From Haematobia irritans (Eukaryota > Arthropoda > Insecta > Diptera > Muscidae): a stretch of 64,000 bases of DNA. The position numbers were made by a program, and so were the translations under genes. Shown one piece after another: positions 47,722-62,437 of the stretch (positions within the stretch are counted from its first letter, which is position 1; each line of letters begins with the position of its first letter). Location of the stretch: positions 152,142,473-152,206,472 of the forward strand of contig NC_134399.1 of assembly GCF_050003625.1 (NCBI RefSeq). The letters are read 5' to 3'. Below the pieces are notes generated by a model. That model was not told the origin of the DNA. It searched no databases and saw nothing but the letters and a program-made list of their open reading frames with translations.

Positions 47722-48751
47722 TAAGTTTTAGGATTTAGTTTTCTTCGCAGAAAATATTTTAATAATAGAATATAATTTTGTTAATATAAAATTTGATGTT
47801 TGGAGCGAAGTATTATTTTCTATGTATGATCATTATTCAATAGTGCATATTTCAAATGAAAATGATACAAAAAAAAACGAAGCATAGCAGCAAAATAAAA
47901 AAAAAAATGTTAAAGTAATTTTCTATCCACACCTTGTTAATATGAAATTAATGACTGCATTAGACAAATTACTAAAATTGTTATAATACCACTACTACAA
48001 GGATAAAAAAACACGAACCCTAATACCATACGAGTAAGACTTAGTAGTACATTCCTATCCTATATCTATACCAAGTCTATGATATGCTAGTTTGTTAAAT
48101 ATAACTATGACCATGGATCCACAACTAATGGTCTAATGGAGTTTTTTTTCTTTTCTTTACGAGAATATGGCCACAAGTGCCAAAAGACACATTGATAAAG
48201 TACTAAGGGATAGACAAACGGACGGATGGACGGACCAATGCTTTAGATACTTAGTATATGTCATTGCATACAAAATACTGACACGTTCAAATAGATACGC
48301 GACAGACAGAGGAACTACATCGTTAGTAAAATTATAAATAGTTGATAACTAACGATGGAGATGGATGAGTATATGACTGGTTGGTCATTTGGATAGGATA
48401 GGAAATGTGACAAAAGCCAAAGACTACATGGACTTCCTAACACCATGCTATGAATATGGTACGAACACTTGATACGGTTTTAGTAGAAGTACATTTAAAT
48501 TATAGATGGTATACTTAGATAAAACGCCTAAGGGCACACACCTATAACTACAATAGATAAAGGAATACATTGTAATCAAAACGAATTAATTTGACCTGAG
48601 AAATGCTTGCCGATATAATTATTGTGTTATGGACTCGTGTGACACTTACTATGAACTTGAGGGAAATTAATGATGTATAGGTTGTGCAAAAGAAACCGTT
48701 TAAAGTTTTGCGATAATCCTTAGAAAAATTATCAAAGAAATAGTTTAATTA
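47722..48751. other. Unassigned DNA, no supported gene
   Basis: A short GGACGGATGGACGGACC stretch occurs at 48220. No frames of note, no repeats recognised. Confidence 0.4.
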
Positions 48752-49400
48752 CACACAAAGAAAAAATAAGAAAAGATTTCTTAATTCAAGCCGCAGCGGT
48801 GTCAGAAGTATAGCTAGTACGGTTTTTCTAACACCAAGCTAAGATTTCTCAATTCAAGTATAGAATTTTTAAGTACATGTGGCTTAAATTTAGTATTTTT
48901 TAAGAAACGGAATACTGATTTCAAGCTACGAACCACACTTAATTCAATATTTGAGCTATCTTGAATTAAGACATATAATGCTTGTATTAATCCCGAAGCT
49001 CTTTTCATTATAATCCCGAAAATGCTTCCTTTAAGCTTTCTTAATTCTTATTTTATGCCGGCTCAGTTCTTGATTTACGTTAACCAGTTATCAATTCAAT
49101 CTATTTAGTACTGGATTCAATCCTGAAAATGTCTCAAATTTGTCATGATCAGTTCTTAATTTAAGTATGAAAGGTACTTAAGTTATGTGCACACATTGCT
49201 TATTTTAAGATCGACCTTTTCTTAATTCAATCATTCATCGTACTTTATTTAGGAAAACTCAGCACTTAATTCAAGCTAGAAAAAAGTATATTTTAAGTTT
49301 TTATAAGTGCAATTCAATCCGAGAAATTACTTAAATCAAGAGAGAATAATATTTAATTTAAGTTTTGTATATATTCGATATAAGTCGGAAACAATCATAA
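48752..49400. repeat. Cluster of CTTAATTCAAG-like short repeats
   Basis: At least ten variants of TTAATTCAAG or its complement CTTGAATTAAG (48780, 48848, 48940, 48961, 49042, 49160, 49227, 49268 and others), irregularly spaced. Such subterminal arrays are common binding sites in DNA transposons. Confidence 0.6.
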
Positions 49401-49535
49401 TTTAAGTATAATTTAATCCCGTATCCAAACCCCATAAATAAAACGCGTTTAATTTAGATCACATTTTTATTTACAACAAAAGTTTTATGGCTAAATTATA
49501 TACATACAATAAGTAGTCAATGAAATAAAAAAAGG

Positions 49536-52030
<2,495 letters not shown>

Positions 52031-52815
52031 CTTTTCACTATGACTCCAAAACTGAAACTAAAAGCAAAAGTCTAAATGCCTGAGCTAAGTAGAACAGGGA
52101 TGGAAAATATACACCGTAGCACTAAAAACGTACTTTTGCTAATTAAATCGTACCTTAAAGCAGACAAACTCACTTTTGTCCAAATACTTGTTTTTAAAGT
52201 AGGATAGGGTATTTGAAAGAGAAAATTGTAAGTAAATTTTTCTAGATATAAATCCTTACGATTAATATAAAAATGTTTATTTGTTTATATCAAGATCCGT
52301 TAGGGCACGGTCAGCTAACAATCGAATCAACGGATATATCAGTCATCCCGCCTATATATTTATATTCAGTTTGGAACTTAACTGTTAAAAAATTTGCATA
52401 AACCGGAGAGAAGATATTCGCAATTTACTACCTGTTGAATATCTTAATATTAAATAGTTTGCTAAACACAGAAACAAAAGTTTGTTACTAAAATTTTGTT
52501 CACAAAAATATATATACACCCTCAAAAAAAATCGCTTCTTTAACATATGTTCCAAACATATTTTGCAGGAAGCACATATATTATTGGATACTGCCGAAAC
52601 ATTAATATGTTTGTTTTATGTGAACATATTATATGTTTGGAAGCATTTTGAGCCCAAAAATATGGTATGCTTGGAAGAATTTTTCCCAAAGACGATTGTG
52701 CTCATTCCTTAACATACTCGTAATTTTCACTTCCACGAAATATTTTAGTTCTTGGCACCTTTTTCTGTAATACAAATAATGTTGAAGAAATTATTCACTT
52801 TTATAAATTTTACCT

Positions 52816-52889
52816 TTCGCCTGCACGGAGAATCGAACCGAGGACCATACAGTTTGTAAGCCAACACACTATCCACTGGGCTACGTAGC
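52816..52889 (-). ncRNA. tRNA-like module 1 in B3
   Basis: Complement of GCTACGTAGCCCAGTGGATA, GGCTTACAAACTG and GGTTCGATTCTCCGTGC. A and B boxes complete; no acceptor stem. Divergent from module 2. Confidence 0.7.
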
Positions 52890-53005
52890 TGTTATAGTCA
52901 CCAGTAGATAATTATCCTTATAAGATACATTTATATAGCATAGTTTGCAGCGCCCACGAGCCCATACAAACATAACATTATTTAACAGAAACATACATTT
53001 GTTTG

Positions 53006-53080
53006 CCACGTGGAGCAGTGGTTAGCATGTCTGCCTTGCATGCAAAGGGTCTTGGGTTCAATCCCTGCTCCGACCGAACA
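53006..53080 (+). ncRNA. tRNA-like module 2 in B3
   Basis: GCCACGTGGAGCAGTGGTTA then GCATGTCTGCCTTGCATGCA and TGGGTTCAATCCCTGCTCCG then ACCGAACAC, followed by a T-run that would stop pol III. It resembles the SINE head including the trailing GACCGAACAC. Confidence 0.72.
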
Positions 53081-54035
53081 CTTTTTTTTTTTTAATTTAC
53101 ACATTTATATTTACACTATATTAAAGTTTTATAATGAAACTTCGAAATGTGGGTTATTAAAGATTTATAGTCAGTAACAGTGCTTGATATAAACGAAATT
53201 GACTGATTTTTGGATAAAATATTATTTTTTGTTATTGTTATTTTTGCAATAACAATTTTGTAACAAAAACGGTTTTTGGTACAAAACTTTTAAATTTGGA
53301 AGGAATTCAAAAACTAACAAAAGAAGAACGTGGAGTCGAGTATAAACATACATAAATAATTTTATAATATAAACATAAATTTAGTTAGGCGTGAACAGGT
53401 TTTTACTAGCATTTAACACCATCGCTCTAAAATGCCTTTTATTTTTCTTTAATAATTCATTTTAAAGAAAATAAACTTTTTAAATTGCTTTAGCTGCAAA
53501 CTCGAACTTAATGCCCGCTTTTATATTTGAAGGTGTCCGTCAAATCCTCTTGGACTACTTATTAATAAAGAGGAACTAAATTTTGTTTTTATACATTTTA
53601 CTGTTTAATTTTTCACTATTTCCTCGTTTTTTCATTTTACTGTCCCAACTCTAAAATGAATATAGTGCCCTTTCGCTATTTTTATGAAGACCCCTGATTT
53701 CTTTTAACGAACGAAGAAAAAATTGTGCCCATAATGCCAAAATGATAAACAAAACACATGTCCACACATACATAAAATGCTGCTCTCAAGGCGAAAACAT
53801 ATGCTGTTTGTTTTTCAAATGTCTATTCTCTTGGTTCCGAATGTCTATTCTCTTTATTCAAATTAAATAATATTTAGACTTAAGCATATCAAATTTTTGG
53901 CCTTATCATAAAACAGTTTTCCGAAACAACATACAAGCGGTTTCACAGAAATTGTTCTCTTTTGATTCTTGCGCTGTGTTATGTTGATATCTTTCGTCAA
54001 CCCTCCCGGTTTCCATCTCTATTTCTTTCTCTATA

Positions 54036-54069
<34 letters not shown>

Positions 54070-54613
54070 CTGAATAAAATATCACAACATATATATGTTT
54101 ACTCGAAATTTGTAAATTTATATATGTTTACATTCACACATATTATTTTTATAAAACATTCATGCCCCAAACATAATATATTCTAACATATTAACATATG
54201 TGTCCCAAACATTTAGTTTTAGTTTAGGAACATTACATGTTTGCACTTAAATATATTGTGTTTAAAAATTGTGCCCGAAACACATTTTGTTTATATGGGA
54301 ACATATGAAAAACATATTTTTCTAACAGTGTATAAATGTTTAAATTTTTATGTTTTTCTGAGTTCGATAACTCGAAATGATCCAATTCGTAGCAAACCCC
54401 AAATAAAATTTCTTACCATTTGTAATGAAGTTAATTAGTTCCATGCATGTCCAGAAAAGTTCTTGGATACAATGTTTTCCATCCCTGGCGCATATATCGA
54501 GTATGATGCGCTTATGAAGAGAGTAAAGAGGCAGAGAGAGGAGGTATATTCTTACAAACATAAGCTTTACTTGAGTACAGCAGTATTATCATATTAGTTT
54601 TAGGGGATGAAAG

Positions 54614-55251
54614 CAGTGTTGCCGTTTGACAATTTTCTTCTTGAATGATGGGTATAGATTAAATTATGAGAAAGATTTTAATAAATAAATAAAATTATGA
54701 GATTGTTCGTATTAATTGATTCTTCAATATAAAATGTTTGCTTTTGTTTCTCACTTTCACTTCGAAAGCTCGCATAGCATTTTTTGATAATCGGTAGTTT
54801 ATTACTAAATGTATTTTATGCGTCCTTTATGGTAGCATCATTTTGTAATATAAATTCATTTCTTATTAACTCTGTCACCAAGCTCTTTTTTATGAAAATT
54901 TTTATAGGAACATAATGCATCATCGTTTAGATAGATTCTTTCAATATGTCTGAAAACGGTAATTAATTGGGAATATTGTATTTTTTCATCCAAATAGTGT
55001 TTATAGAATATATAAACAATTATTTAAAACCTCATTCACATTACACTTCCAAAATCCACTTTAACTAGATTTCAACTGTCATTTGCCTTATAAATAAGGG
55101 ATTTAAAATTCACTTTTTATAAATTTCAAGCCTAATGTGTATAAGGTATAACTTATGTTTGATATGAAAATAAACATTTGATATTTACGGATAGTTAATT
55201 GACTTGTGGAAGTTTTTTAGTTTTACATAATTTCAACAAGCGGCAACACTG
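54614..55251. mobile_element. Probable non-autonomous hAT-like element
   Basis: CAGTGTTGCCGTTTGACAAT at the left and the complement of CAGTGTTGCCGCTTGTTGAA at the right give an 11-bp perfect inverted repeat extending with mismatches. CAGTGTTGCC is a common hAT terminus. The flanking octamers (GATGAAAG, ACTTTGTA) do not match, so insertion is old or one end is displaced. A single similar end (CAGCGTTGCCGTTTTGGAGC) is at 24198. Confidence 0.6.
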
Positions 55252-55530
55252 ACTTTGTATTCTGTGAGCGTACAAATGAGAGTAAACTTTATATTTTTCT
55301 CCCTCTATTTTCTCTATTTTTTCCGAACTAAAAACAAGAGTGTTTGCACTTCAGTGAGCACTAATTTCTCATTTTTAGCTTCCCTGAGCTTGATTTCGTT
55401 GGATGATCTCTTCTTAACTTGATTAAAGTACAAAATAGTACAGACGTACTTAAAATTTTAAGTACAAATCTGGGCTAAAATCAAGAATTTAAAACTCAAT
55501 TTAGTTTAGTATTATTTTTTTGTGTGTATA

Positions 55531-55800
55531 CACTGAGAAAAATATTGACTAATATCAAAGATTATGCAACTTAAATTTTTGGATATGCAATTTACACAAT
55601 ATTATGGACAAATTTCTTTAAAATAATGAAATTTAAATTAAAATAAAGTTTATAATCTTTGCTTACAAAAAAAAATATTTTTTCATAAAATTTAGGACAC
55701 GGATCATGAAAATTTGCGTTCTTCCGTTAATATCATATATCTTTAAATTAAGGAAAACTTTCCTTAAAGTAAAAAATTTCTTCGGTAATTTCAAAACTTT
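55531..55800 (-). mobile_element. A-family fragment A5
   Basis: CACTGAGAAAAATATTGACT after a TA, then TATGCAACTTAAATTTTTGG and GGACACGGATCATGAAAAT, the right half of A in reverse. It stops near 55800 without the other end. Confidence 0.7.
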
Positions 55801-56044
55801 ATCACCAAATAAATTTTTTGTTTGAAAATTTTTGTAATATTTTATATTTTGTTTATATCAAGCACTATTCGTTTCTGGTTCTATATAGTAAATAAGGCAC
55901 ATTTTAAGGTTTCGTGGTAAAATCCTAAGAAAATTTTTTATTTTTGTTTCCAAAAGAGTACAACGTACCTACTAAAGTGGTTTGTTATCCTTAAATAAAG
56001 TTTCTTTACATCGGCATGTGCGTGTCCAATAATGTGGTCTATAA

Positions 56045-56350
56045 ATAGAACAGCTTGACTGCATGGATTGAAGTTCAAAATTGCAAGAATGTCTTTAGTG
56101 ACATTACGAAGTTCTTGATGGACGCATTTGTAGTACAATTTACATATTTAAAGAAATAATGAACTATTTTGTGAAAAATAGGAATTTAGTATATCTTTAT
56201 GCTTAATTTGTGTACAAATTTTTCCCGTTTAACTATCGTACCCAAAAAATTATTAGAGTAAATGAAACTTTCTCCAAACATAATAATTCAATGAACTAAA
56301 ATAAAGTTTAATTGGCTTTAGTGAAATAGAGAGTTCACTTTTTTTGAGTG
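56045..56350 (+). mobile_element. C-family fragment
   Basis: GAAGTTCAAAATTGCAAGAA onward to AGAGAGTTCACTTTTTTTGA then GTG. Only the right part of C is present. Confidence 0.65.
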
Positions 56351-56810
56351 CATCAACATGCTATTATCCATAATGGATAATAATAGTATGTTGCGGCCCT
56401 CGATTCGATTAGATCCGGTCGAAAGGTAACATTTGAAAAATTTTAAATTCAATGTGGTATTATGTCTCAAAAACGGCATTTGTCTCAAAAACGGCTACCA
56501 CGCGAGATCGCACGCGTAATACCTCAAAAATATTAAAAAATACTTTAACTAAAGCTTTCTTAGACTGAAGAAATTTCTCTTTAACATTGAGCTCTAAACT
56601 ATAATTATTCTTGCATACGGGTCCAATTTTGTTTAAAAACAATTACAAAACGATCACATTGCTGTGTGATGTCTAAATATTAGGTCGATTCAAAAATATC
56701 ACTACAGTTGGGTACTACGTTTGGTTTTCGTGCCGAAAAACACCTTTTCCAGGGTTACATTTTTTAATCAATTTTTTAAAGGATAAAATTATACCCAATT
56801 ACACACAATT

Positions 56811-57165
56811 TTTATACCCTCCACCATAGGATGGGGGGTATATTAACTTTGTCATTCCGTTTGTAACACATCGAAATATTGCTCTTAGACCCCATAAAGT
56901 ATATATATTCTGGGTCGTGGTGAAATTCTGAGTCGATCTGAGCATGTCCGTCCGTCCGTCTGTTGAAATCACGCTAACTTCCGAACGAAACAAGCTATCG
57001 ACTTGAAACTTGGCACAAGTAGTTGTTATTGATGTAGGTCGGATGGTATTGCAAATGGGCCATATCGGTCCACTTTTACGTATAGCCCCCATATAAACGG
57101 TCCCCCAAATTTGGCTTGCGAGGCCTCTAAGAGAAGCAAATTTCATCCGATCCGGTTGAAAAAAT
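56811..57165 (+). mobile_element. Truncated mini-me-like element (H family), left end
   Basis: TTTATACCCTCCACCATAGG, core ATATATATTCTGGGTCGTGG, GTCCGTCCGTCCGTCTG and one unit ending GATCCGGTTGAAA. Nearly identical to 9766-10100; then truncated. Confidence 0.8.
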
Positions 57166-58209
57166 GGCGACATAAATCAGCCGAATTAAGATGTTATCGT
57201 GGCCATAGAGTTCTGATTTGAAAACTAAACTTGAATAAGACTTTTTTGAAGACTAAAATGCCAATCTTCCTAAGTCATAAACATAGACTGTATGCATCAT
57301 ATTTTACCGAACAAGAATAATTAAGGAATATTATCTTGTGCTTAGGTTGGGCTATGGAGTATGAAACCTGCCTGTAGCAAAAAGGACTGGCTCTCACTTA
57401 GACCATGTTGATCCATTGTGTTTCCTCATAGTTGTTCTTTTTCGTCCTCATCAATCATTTGAGCTTGTAGACCAGTTTCAAAGAAAGAGTTTCTTAGGTC
57501 TTCCATCTCGAGACCTTGATGAATGCAAGTATATCCTTCATGTTGCAGTTCCGTACATCCGTTATATCCTGGAAGAAAAAGGAGGCCAGTATGTTGTTTC
57601 CTCTAAAGGATAATGCTGGACACTGGCGCAGAAAATGGTAGGAGTCTTCTGTTGACCCTGGGTCCAGACACCATCTACAAATATTGTCAGTCATTAAGCC
57701 AATCCTTACCATGTATATTCCAAGTGTGCTGTGTCCTATTATGGTGCCTATCAATGCTCTCAAATCATCTCTGCGAGACGCCATCAAAAAAATCAGAGTT
57801 CTACGGCCCTTGTCGTCCCATATCAGTTTAACATTAATCCTATAAATATATATGTTAAAGATAGAGGGGGAAGACATCTGTAACGATGCTGTTCGTCCCG
57901 CGTGCGCCTTCTTTAGCCAGGGCATTCGTCTCCTCATTTCCCATTATTCCATAATGTCCAGGTACCCAGTACAGAGTGATGTTATGCTGTTGTTTGCTGT
58001 GAGAGCTCTAAGCTCTCAACGACAGCGGCTGACTACCTTCGACGTTATGTTCGGATTTCCTAAGGCCTTTATTGCTGCCTGACTGTCGATGAAGAAGCGG
58101 ATATCGCTCCTGAATATCGACCTTATCAACAGTAGTTTCGCAGCTTTCGCAATGCAAATACCTCCGCCTGAAAGATGCTGCATCTGTCGTCCATGTTGTA
58201 TGCATCCCT

Positions 58210-58860
58210 GATACCCAACTCTTCGCAGTAGATACCACCTCCAGTGCCCTCATCCATTTTCGAGCCATCCGTATAAATATTCAGGTCTCCAAAATGTATG
58301 CGTTCCTCTCTCCACTCCTCTATACTTGGTATAATCGATATCAACTGTCTCTCATATACATGCTGAGTCGCCATAAAATCCGTCCAAATATCTTGCCCAA
58401 CTGAAGCAACGAGTTCCGTGAATCCCTGATACCCAACTCTTCGCAGTAGACACCACTTCCAGTGCCCTCATCCATTTTCGAGCCATCCGTATAAATATTC
58501 TGGTCTCCAAAATGTATGCGTTCCTCTCTCCACTCCTCTATACTTGGTATAATCGATATAAACTGTCCCTCATATACATGCTGAGTCGCCATAAAGTCCG
58601 TCCAAATATCTTGCCCATCTGAAGCAACGAGTTCCGTGAATCTCTGATACCCAACTCTTCGCATTAGATACCACTGCCAGTGCCCTCATCCATTTTCGAG
58701 CCATCCGTATAAATATTCAGGTCTGCAAAATGTGTGCGTCCCTCTCTCCACTCCTCTTTACTTGGTATAATTGATATTAACTCTCCCTCATATACATGCT
58801 GAGTCGCTATAAAGTCCGTCCAAATATCTTGCCCAACTGAAGCAACGAGTGCCGTGTGTC
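58210..58860 (-). repeat. 218-bp tandem triplication inside the RNase H region
   Basis: Three successive copies starting GATACCCAACTCTTCGCA at 58210, 58428 and 58646, near identical. Each encodes the segment from WTDFMATQHVYE through TDGSKMDEGTG. The unit is not a multiple of three, so the reading frame changes at each junction. Confidence 0.93.
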
Positions 58861-59013
58861 TGCTTTCCACGTTTTCGATCGATGCTAGGCTATTCAGCCT
58901 CATGAGCATCATCTCCGCTGTTCTTCTGATATGCAGGTCCAGCGGGGAGACTCCCATCAGTACCTCTAGTGCTGCTGTGGCCGTTGTGCTTACATTAAAT
59001 AAGATCTTATATA

Positions 59014-59556
59014 CAGTAATCCCTCGATTTACGTCGTGATTGGTTCCGGAATTTGACGACGTTAATCGAAACGACGTAAACCGAATTAACAATTGCTCAT
59101 ATTTACTCCAAGGTCCATTTATGTATGTATGTGCGTGTACATAATAAAAATTTATTCTGATAATTGGTTGATAGTTGTGCTGCAAGTAGAGGATGAGGAA
59201 TGTGGTAATTCCGAAACAGCTGTACATCCAACAAGCATACTTTTCCTCTGTTGGTTAAGCTACATTTGTAGTTTAGTCAATGTATGGTTTTAAGCTGAGA
59301 TCAAAAACAACCACAATAAAACACTTCAAAAATAAAGGTAGTTCAGTAATTTCGGTAAGAATTTCAGAAAAAAATGTTTCGATGTCATCATCGTTGATAT
59401 TTATTTTACGTATGGAAGGCATTTCTGATAAAGTGGGCAAAAAAATCGACGACGTAAATCGAAATGCGACGTAAATCGAAGTTTGATGGAACAAAAAATT
59501 TTACGACGTAAATCGAAATTACGTAAACCGAGACGACGTAAATCGAGGGATTACTG
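59014..59556. mobile_element. Pogo/Tigger-like MITE inserted in the retrotransposon
   Basis: Inverted ends CAGTAATCCCTCGATTTACG at both sides (perfect for about 24 bp), TA duplication at 59012-59013 and 59557-59558, 543 bp. The interior right half has five or so GACGTAAATCGAA-type words besides the ends. TIR CAGT..CCCTCG..TTACG and TA duplication are typical of the Tigger/pogo group. No transposase frame. Confidence 0.87.
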
Positions 59557-59761
59557 TATTGGCCAGTGTCGTCCGTGTGTGAAAAAAGTGCAAAATAATT
59601 GACAGATGTCTAGTTACGAGAGGTAAATTTTAATGTTCGATTTACGATAGGTTAATTTTAATGCTCAAATGTTTCAAATTTTTCAGGGCTGGGACTTCAA
59701 TGAGTGTCTAGTGTATGAGACCTGTAGTGCCACACATAAGTATTGACACAGCACTCAAAAC

Positions 59762-59966
59762 CATATAGCGGTCAGGGTATCTGCGGAAAAATGTGCCTAA
59801 CAGAAATATTGAGTTTAAGCTCCTAAAATATATACCGATCAAATCAGAACCACATCCTGAGTCGGTTTATTTCTTGATGTCCGTCCGACTGATCATGTAT
59901 TTGTTGTTAGTAGTATTCAGGTCACTGTTATTAACCGATTTTGATGAAATTTGGTACAGTGTTGAT
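59762..59966 (+). mobile_element. Mini-me-like fragment (type of 24622-25255)
   Basis: CATATAGCGGTCAGGGTATC, AATGTGCCTAACAGAAATAT, CCTAAAATATATACCGATCA and ATTAACCGATTTTGATGAAA then TTTGGTACAG. Only the left third. Confidence 0.65.
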
Positions 59967-61319
59967 GGAAGAATGGGGGAATTGTTTAGACTGCTTGATG
60001 CTATTATCGAATAAAAAGGAATGCCCAAATGTACTAAATGTACCAAAAAACTAATTTAGAGCCACCTGAGCTAATACATTTGTTCCTCAAAAATGTGACT
60101 TTTTTAATTTTTTATAATTTAAATATTTAAATCACAAAAATGTTTCTAAAATAAAAAAAAAATTATCTAGATGCTTAATGCAGTTACAATTCAAATTAAA
60201 ATATTTTTTAATTTTAAAAAGCTTCATATCACTTTTAACATGTGGTTTTTAAACAAAATTATTTGTGTGTCACTGTATATCTAAATCTTAAGAAATATCA
60301 ACATGATACCACCACCATACATAGTTGCAGCGAAAATCATTGCCACAATGGAGACGTCGGATAATGGAGACTCTTGCTGTTCTTAGATTTTTTTAATATT
60401 CTTCTCTGGTAAAGTGCAATGCGTTCTTTTGTCGCATACTAACTCATATTCCCGTACAATTCGCATTTTGTCTTGTTGGTGAATTTTTATTTTCTAAAGT
60501 TGTTTTTCTTGTCTTTTTGGTTGTTCATTTTTTAGTTTTTTGTTTCTTTTCTGTGATGAATTTTGTAGGCGCAACTCGTAAAAGTCTAGACGTGATTGTA
60601 TCACGATTTCTATCGCCATTTTTTATATTTTCATTGAGTTTCTTGCTACAAGTTCCAAAATAAACCCACAACTAAAATGAAAATAAAAATGAAAAGGAAC
60701 CTTACCAATGCCATCAACATCATCATCCTTACTACCATCGACCATGTTCTTCATTTGCGGATTTCTTTAGCGGTTGTGCTTAAGTTTGTTAACAGATTGC
60801 TTTGCTTGCCATCAGTAAGCTTGACTGGCTGACTGGATTGTTTTTGCAACTCTTTGTAGCTGTTCGGCCCTTTTGCTGTAGCTCCGTTAAGAAATTCTAA
60901 AGAAACACAGATTCAACTCATTTCACATTATGGTGAATGTTTCATTAAAAATTTTCTCATCATTAGGTATTAAACACTTTCGTTTAAGAAGAAACAGTTG
61001 TGTTTTTAATTTGTGTTTTTTTTTTCTTTTCTTTTTATAGAACGTGAGATGCATTTTAGCATAATGACCTTCAACTTCGATAGTATATTGAAGAGTCTGG
61101 ATTATCTTTGATCTTTAACATGGTATGAGATAGTTTGTCTTCTTTTTGTATTTTCCAGAAATTTCATAAAAAAATAAATTAATGTTAAATTTGTTTTGGT
61201 TAATTTCAGAATTATTGGAGAAAAAGCTCTTGGTACCAAAATATAACATTGTACCTTTGGTGTAGTTCGAGGAGTCAATGTTATAATTTGGGATTGGAGA
61301 ACAAAAACAAATATTAATA
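59967..61319. other. Unassigned DNA, no supported gene
   Basis: AT-rich with homopolymer runs. No frames above 60 codons, no TIRs noticed. Confidence 0.4.
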
Positions 61320-61440
61320 ATCGAAAATCACTTTATTGTTTTTAAAAATATTCCTCATTACAATTTATATACTTTTGCACGCGTTCCAACCATCGTTTCC
61401 AGAATTGTTTCACAAAAAAAACAGCTAGATTTGTTAAAAA
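61320..61440 (-). pseudogene. Mariner-like transposase C-terminal remnant
   Basis: Minus-strand translation KQFWKRWLERVQKYINCNEE then YF and a stop matches the usual end of mariner-type transposases (W...R..KC(I/Y)...G.YF). The untranslated part (AAACAATAAAG-like) is shared with M1 near 8830. Upstream coding sequence is not recognisable. Confidence 0.5.
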
Positions 61441-61764
61441 TAATATCAGAAACAAACTAAAAAATAAATAGCCAGAAAGAACGCCAAATGATTTTTGTAT
61501 CAAAATTCAAATTTTTGATTGAAATTAAAAAAAAAATAAATAAATAAAATCTTTATTTCACTTAAAATTCACGATTATGTTCACGTGATAGTGCGATTGC
61601 TTTATATTTGGCTCCAAACCATAAATTATTACCGTTAGAGACCCGTTACCGAAGTTGGTTTTCTCCAATGAGAAAGAAGGCATTTCAAATGGAGCAGTTT
61701 GTGAATTAACCAATGATCGGGTTTACTTGCCAAACAAAATGACTTGCCATTGCACGACGGTGAT

Positions 61765-62105
61765 AGCCACCGTGGTGCAATGATTAGCATGCCCACCTTG
61801 CATACAAAAGGTCGTGGGTTCGATTCCTGCTTCGACCGAACACCAAAAAGTTTTTCAGCGGTGGATTATCCCACCTCATGCTGGTGACATTTCTGAGGGT
61901 TTCAAAGCTTCTCTAAGTGGTTTCACTGCAATGTGGAACGCCGTTCGGACTCGGCTATAAAAATGAGGTCCCTTGTCATTGAGCTTAACATGGAATCGGG
62001 CAGCGCTCATTGATAAGAGAGAAGTTCACCAATGTGGTATAACAATGGACTGAATAGTCTAAATGAGCCTGATACATCGGGCTGCCACCTAACCTAACCT
62101 AACCT
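61765..62105 (+). mobile_element. Full-length tRNA-headed SINE
   Basis: AGCCACCGTGGTGCAATGAT, B box GGTTCGATTCC, body GTTTTTCAGCGGTGGATTAT, GTGGTTTCACTGCAATGTGG, tail CCTAACCTAACCTAACCT. 341 bp. No clear target duplication found. It holds a segment (TTCTCTAAGTGGTTTCACTG) that the copy at 46029 lacks. Confidence 0.92.
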
Positions 62106-62437
62106 AGATAACCGTTAAGTGGATGCGACAACCATTCTTTGCGTGTGGCTTCAAATGAAGCTTGACATTCAGTCGAAGCCCGCCAGCTCAGAATTTCTGA
62201 CAATGTTAGAACGGCGTGAAAAAGTGCTGCTAAAAAAATCCAACACTCCTTGAAGCCTTATATTTGGATCCGCGTCTTTAGTGCATCATAACGAAGGAGT
62301 AATTGCAATTACTGTGTGCTCGAACACATCTTAAAGAAGTGATGATTCAGATTTTGTAGTTTGAGAATCAAGTAAGCCGTAAACATATTTAATAATTCTT
62401 TTTCTAAAAATGCTATTTATTGTTTTTTCTCTTTGCA

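Larger units (their letters stand above)
52517..54330 (+). mobile_element. B-family element B3, longest copy (TA duplication)
   Basis: CACCCTCAAAAAAAATCGC to TTTTTCTAACAGTG, TA both sides, 1,814 bp. It retains both tRNA-like modules (52816-52889 minus, 53006-53080 plus) and has about 500 bp more interior than B1 (53390-53880). A (CT)n run is at 54034-54063. It lies inside the possible large TIR element. Confidence 0.87.
57480..59600 (-). pseudogene. Non-LTR retrotransposon ORF2 3' part (RT thumb, RNase H, zinc knuckle), broken
   Basis: Read from 59600 downward. The end of a reverse transcriptase gives ATAALEVLMGVSPLDLHIRR and AEMMLMRLNSL. Then comes an RNase H domain: IYTDGSKMDEGTG holds its first catalytic Asp (about 58710, repeated at 58490 and 58270), and IFQAEVFAL its Glu (about 58180). 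DIQERYP-like text continues in another frame, and LYWVPGHYGIMGNEETNALA (about 57970) ends the domain. Then a C-x2-C...H...C finger in ICRWCLDPGSTEDSYHFLRQ and C. RNase H-bearing elements occur in the I, LOA and some R1-related clades; the exact clade is not decided. A 218-bp tandem triplication shifts the frame, further frameshifts follow, and a pogo-like element interrupts it at 59014. The 5' part of the element is missing. Confidence 0.85.

Noticed and set aside
52816..53080. Genuine tRNA genes
   Set aside because: A and B boxes are good but acceptor stems do not pair and the modules lie within repeated elements; they are SINE-type relics.
62110..62300. Minus-strand text SEILSWRASTECQASFEATR as a transposase piece
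   Set aside because: Only one short stretch without a recognised catalytic or terminal motif; too weak to annotate.
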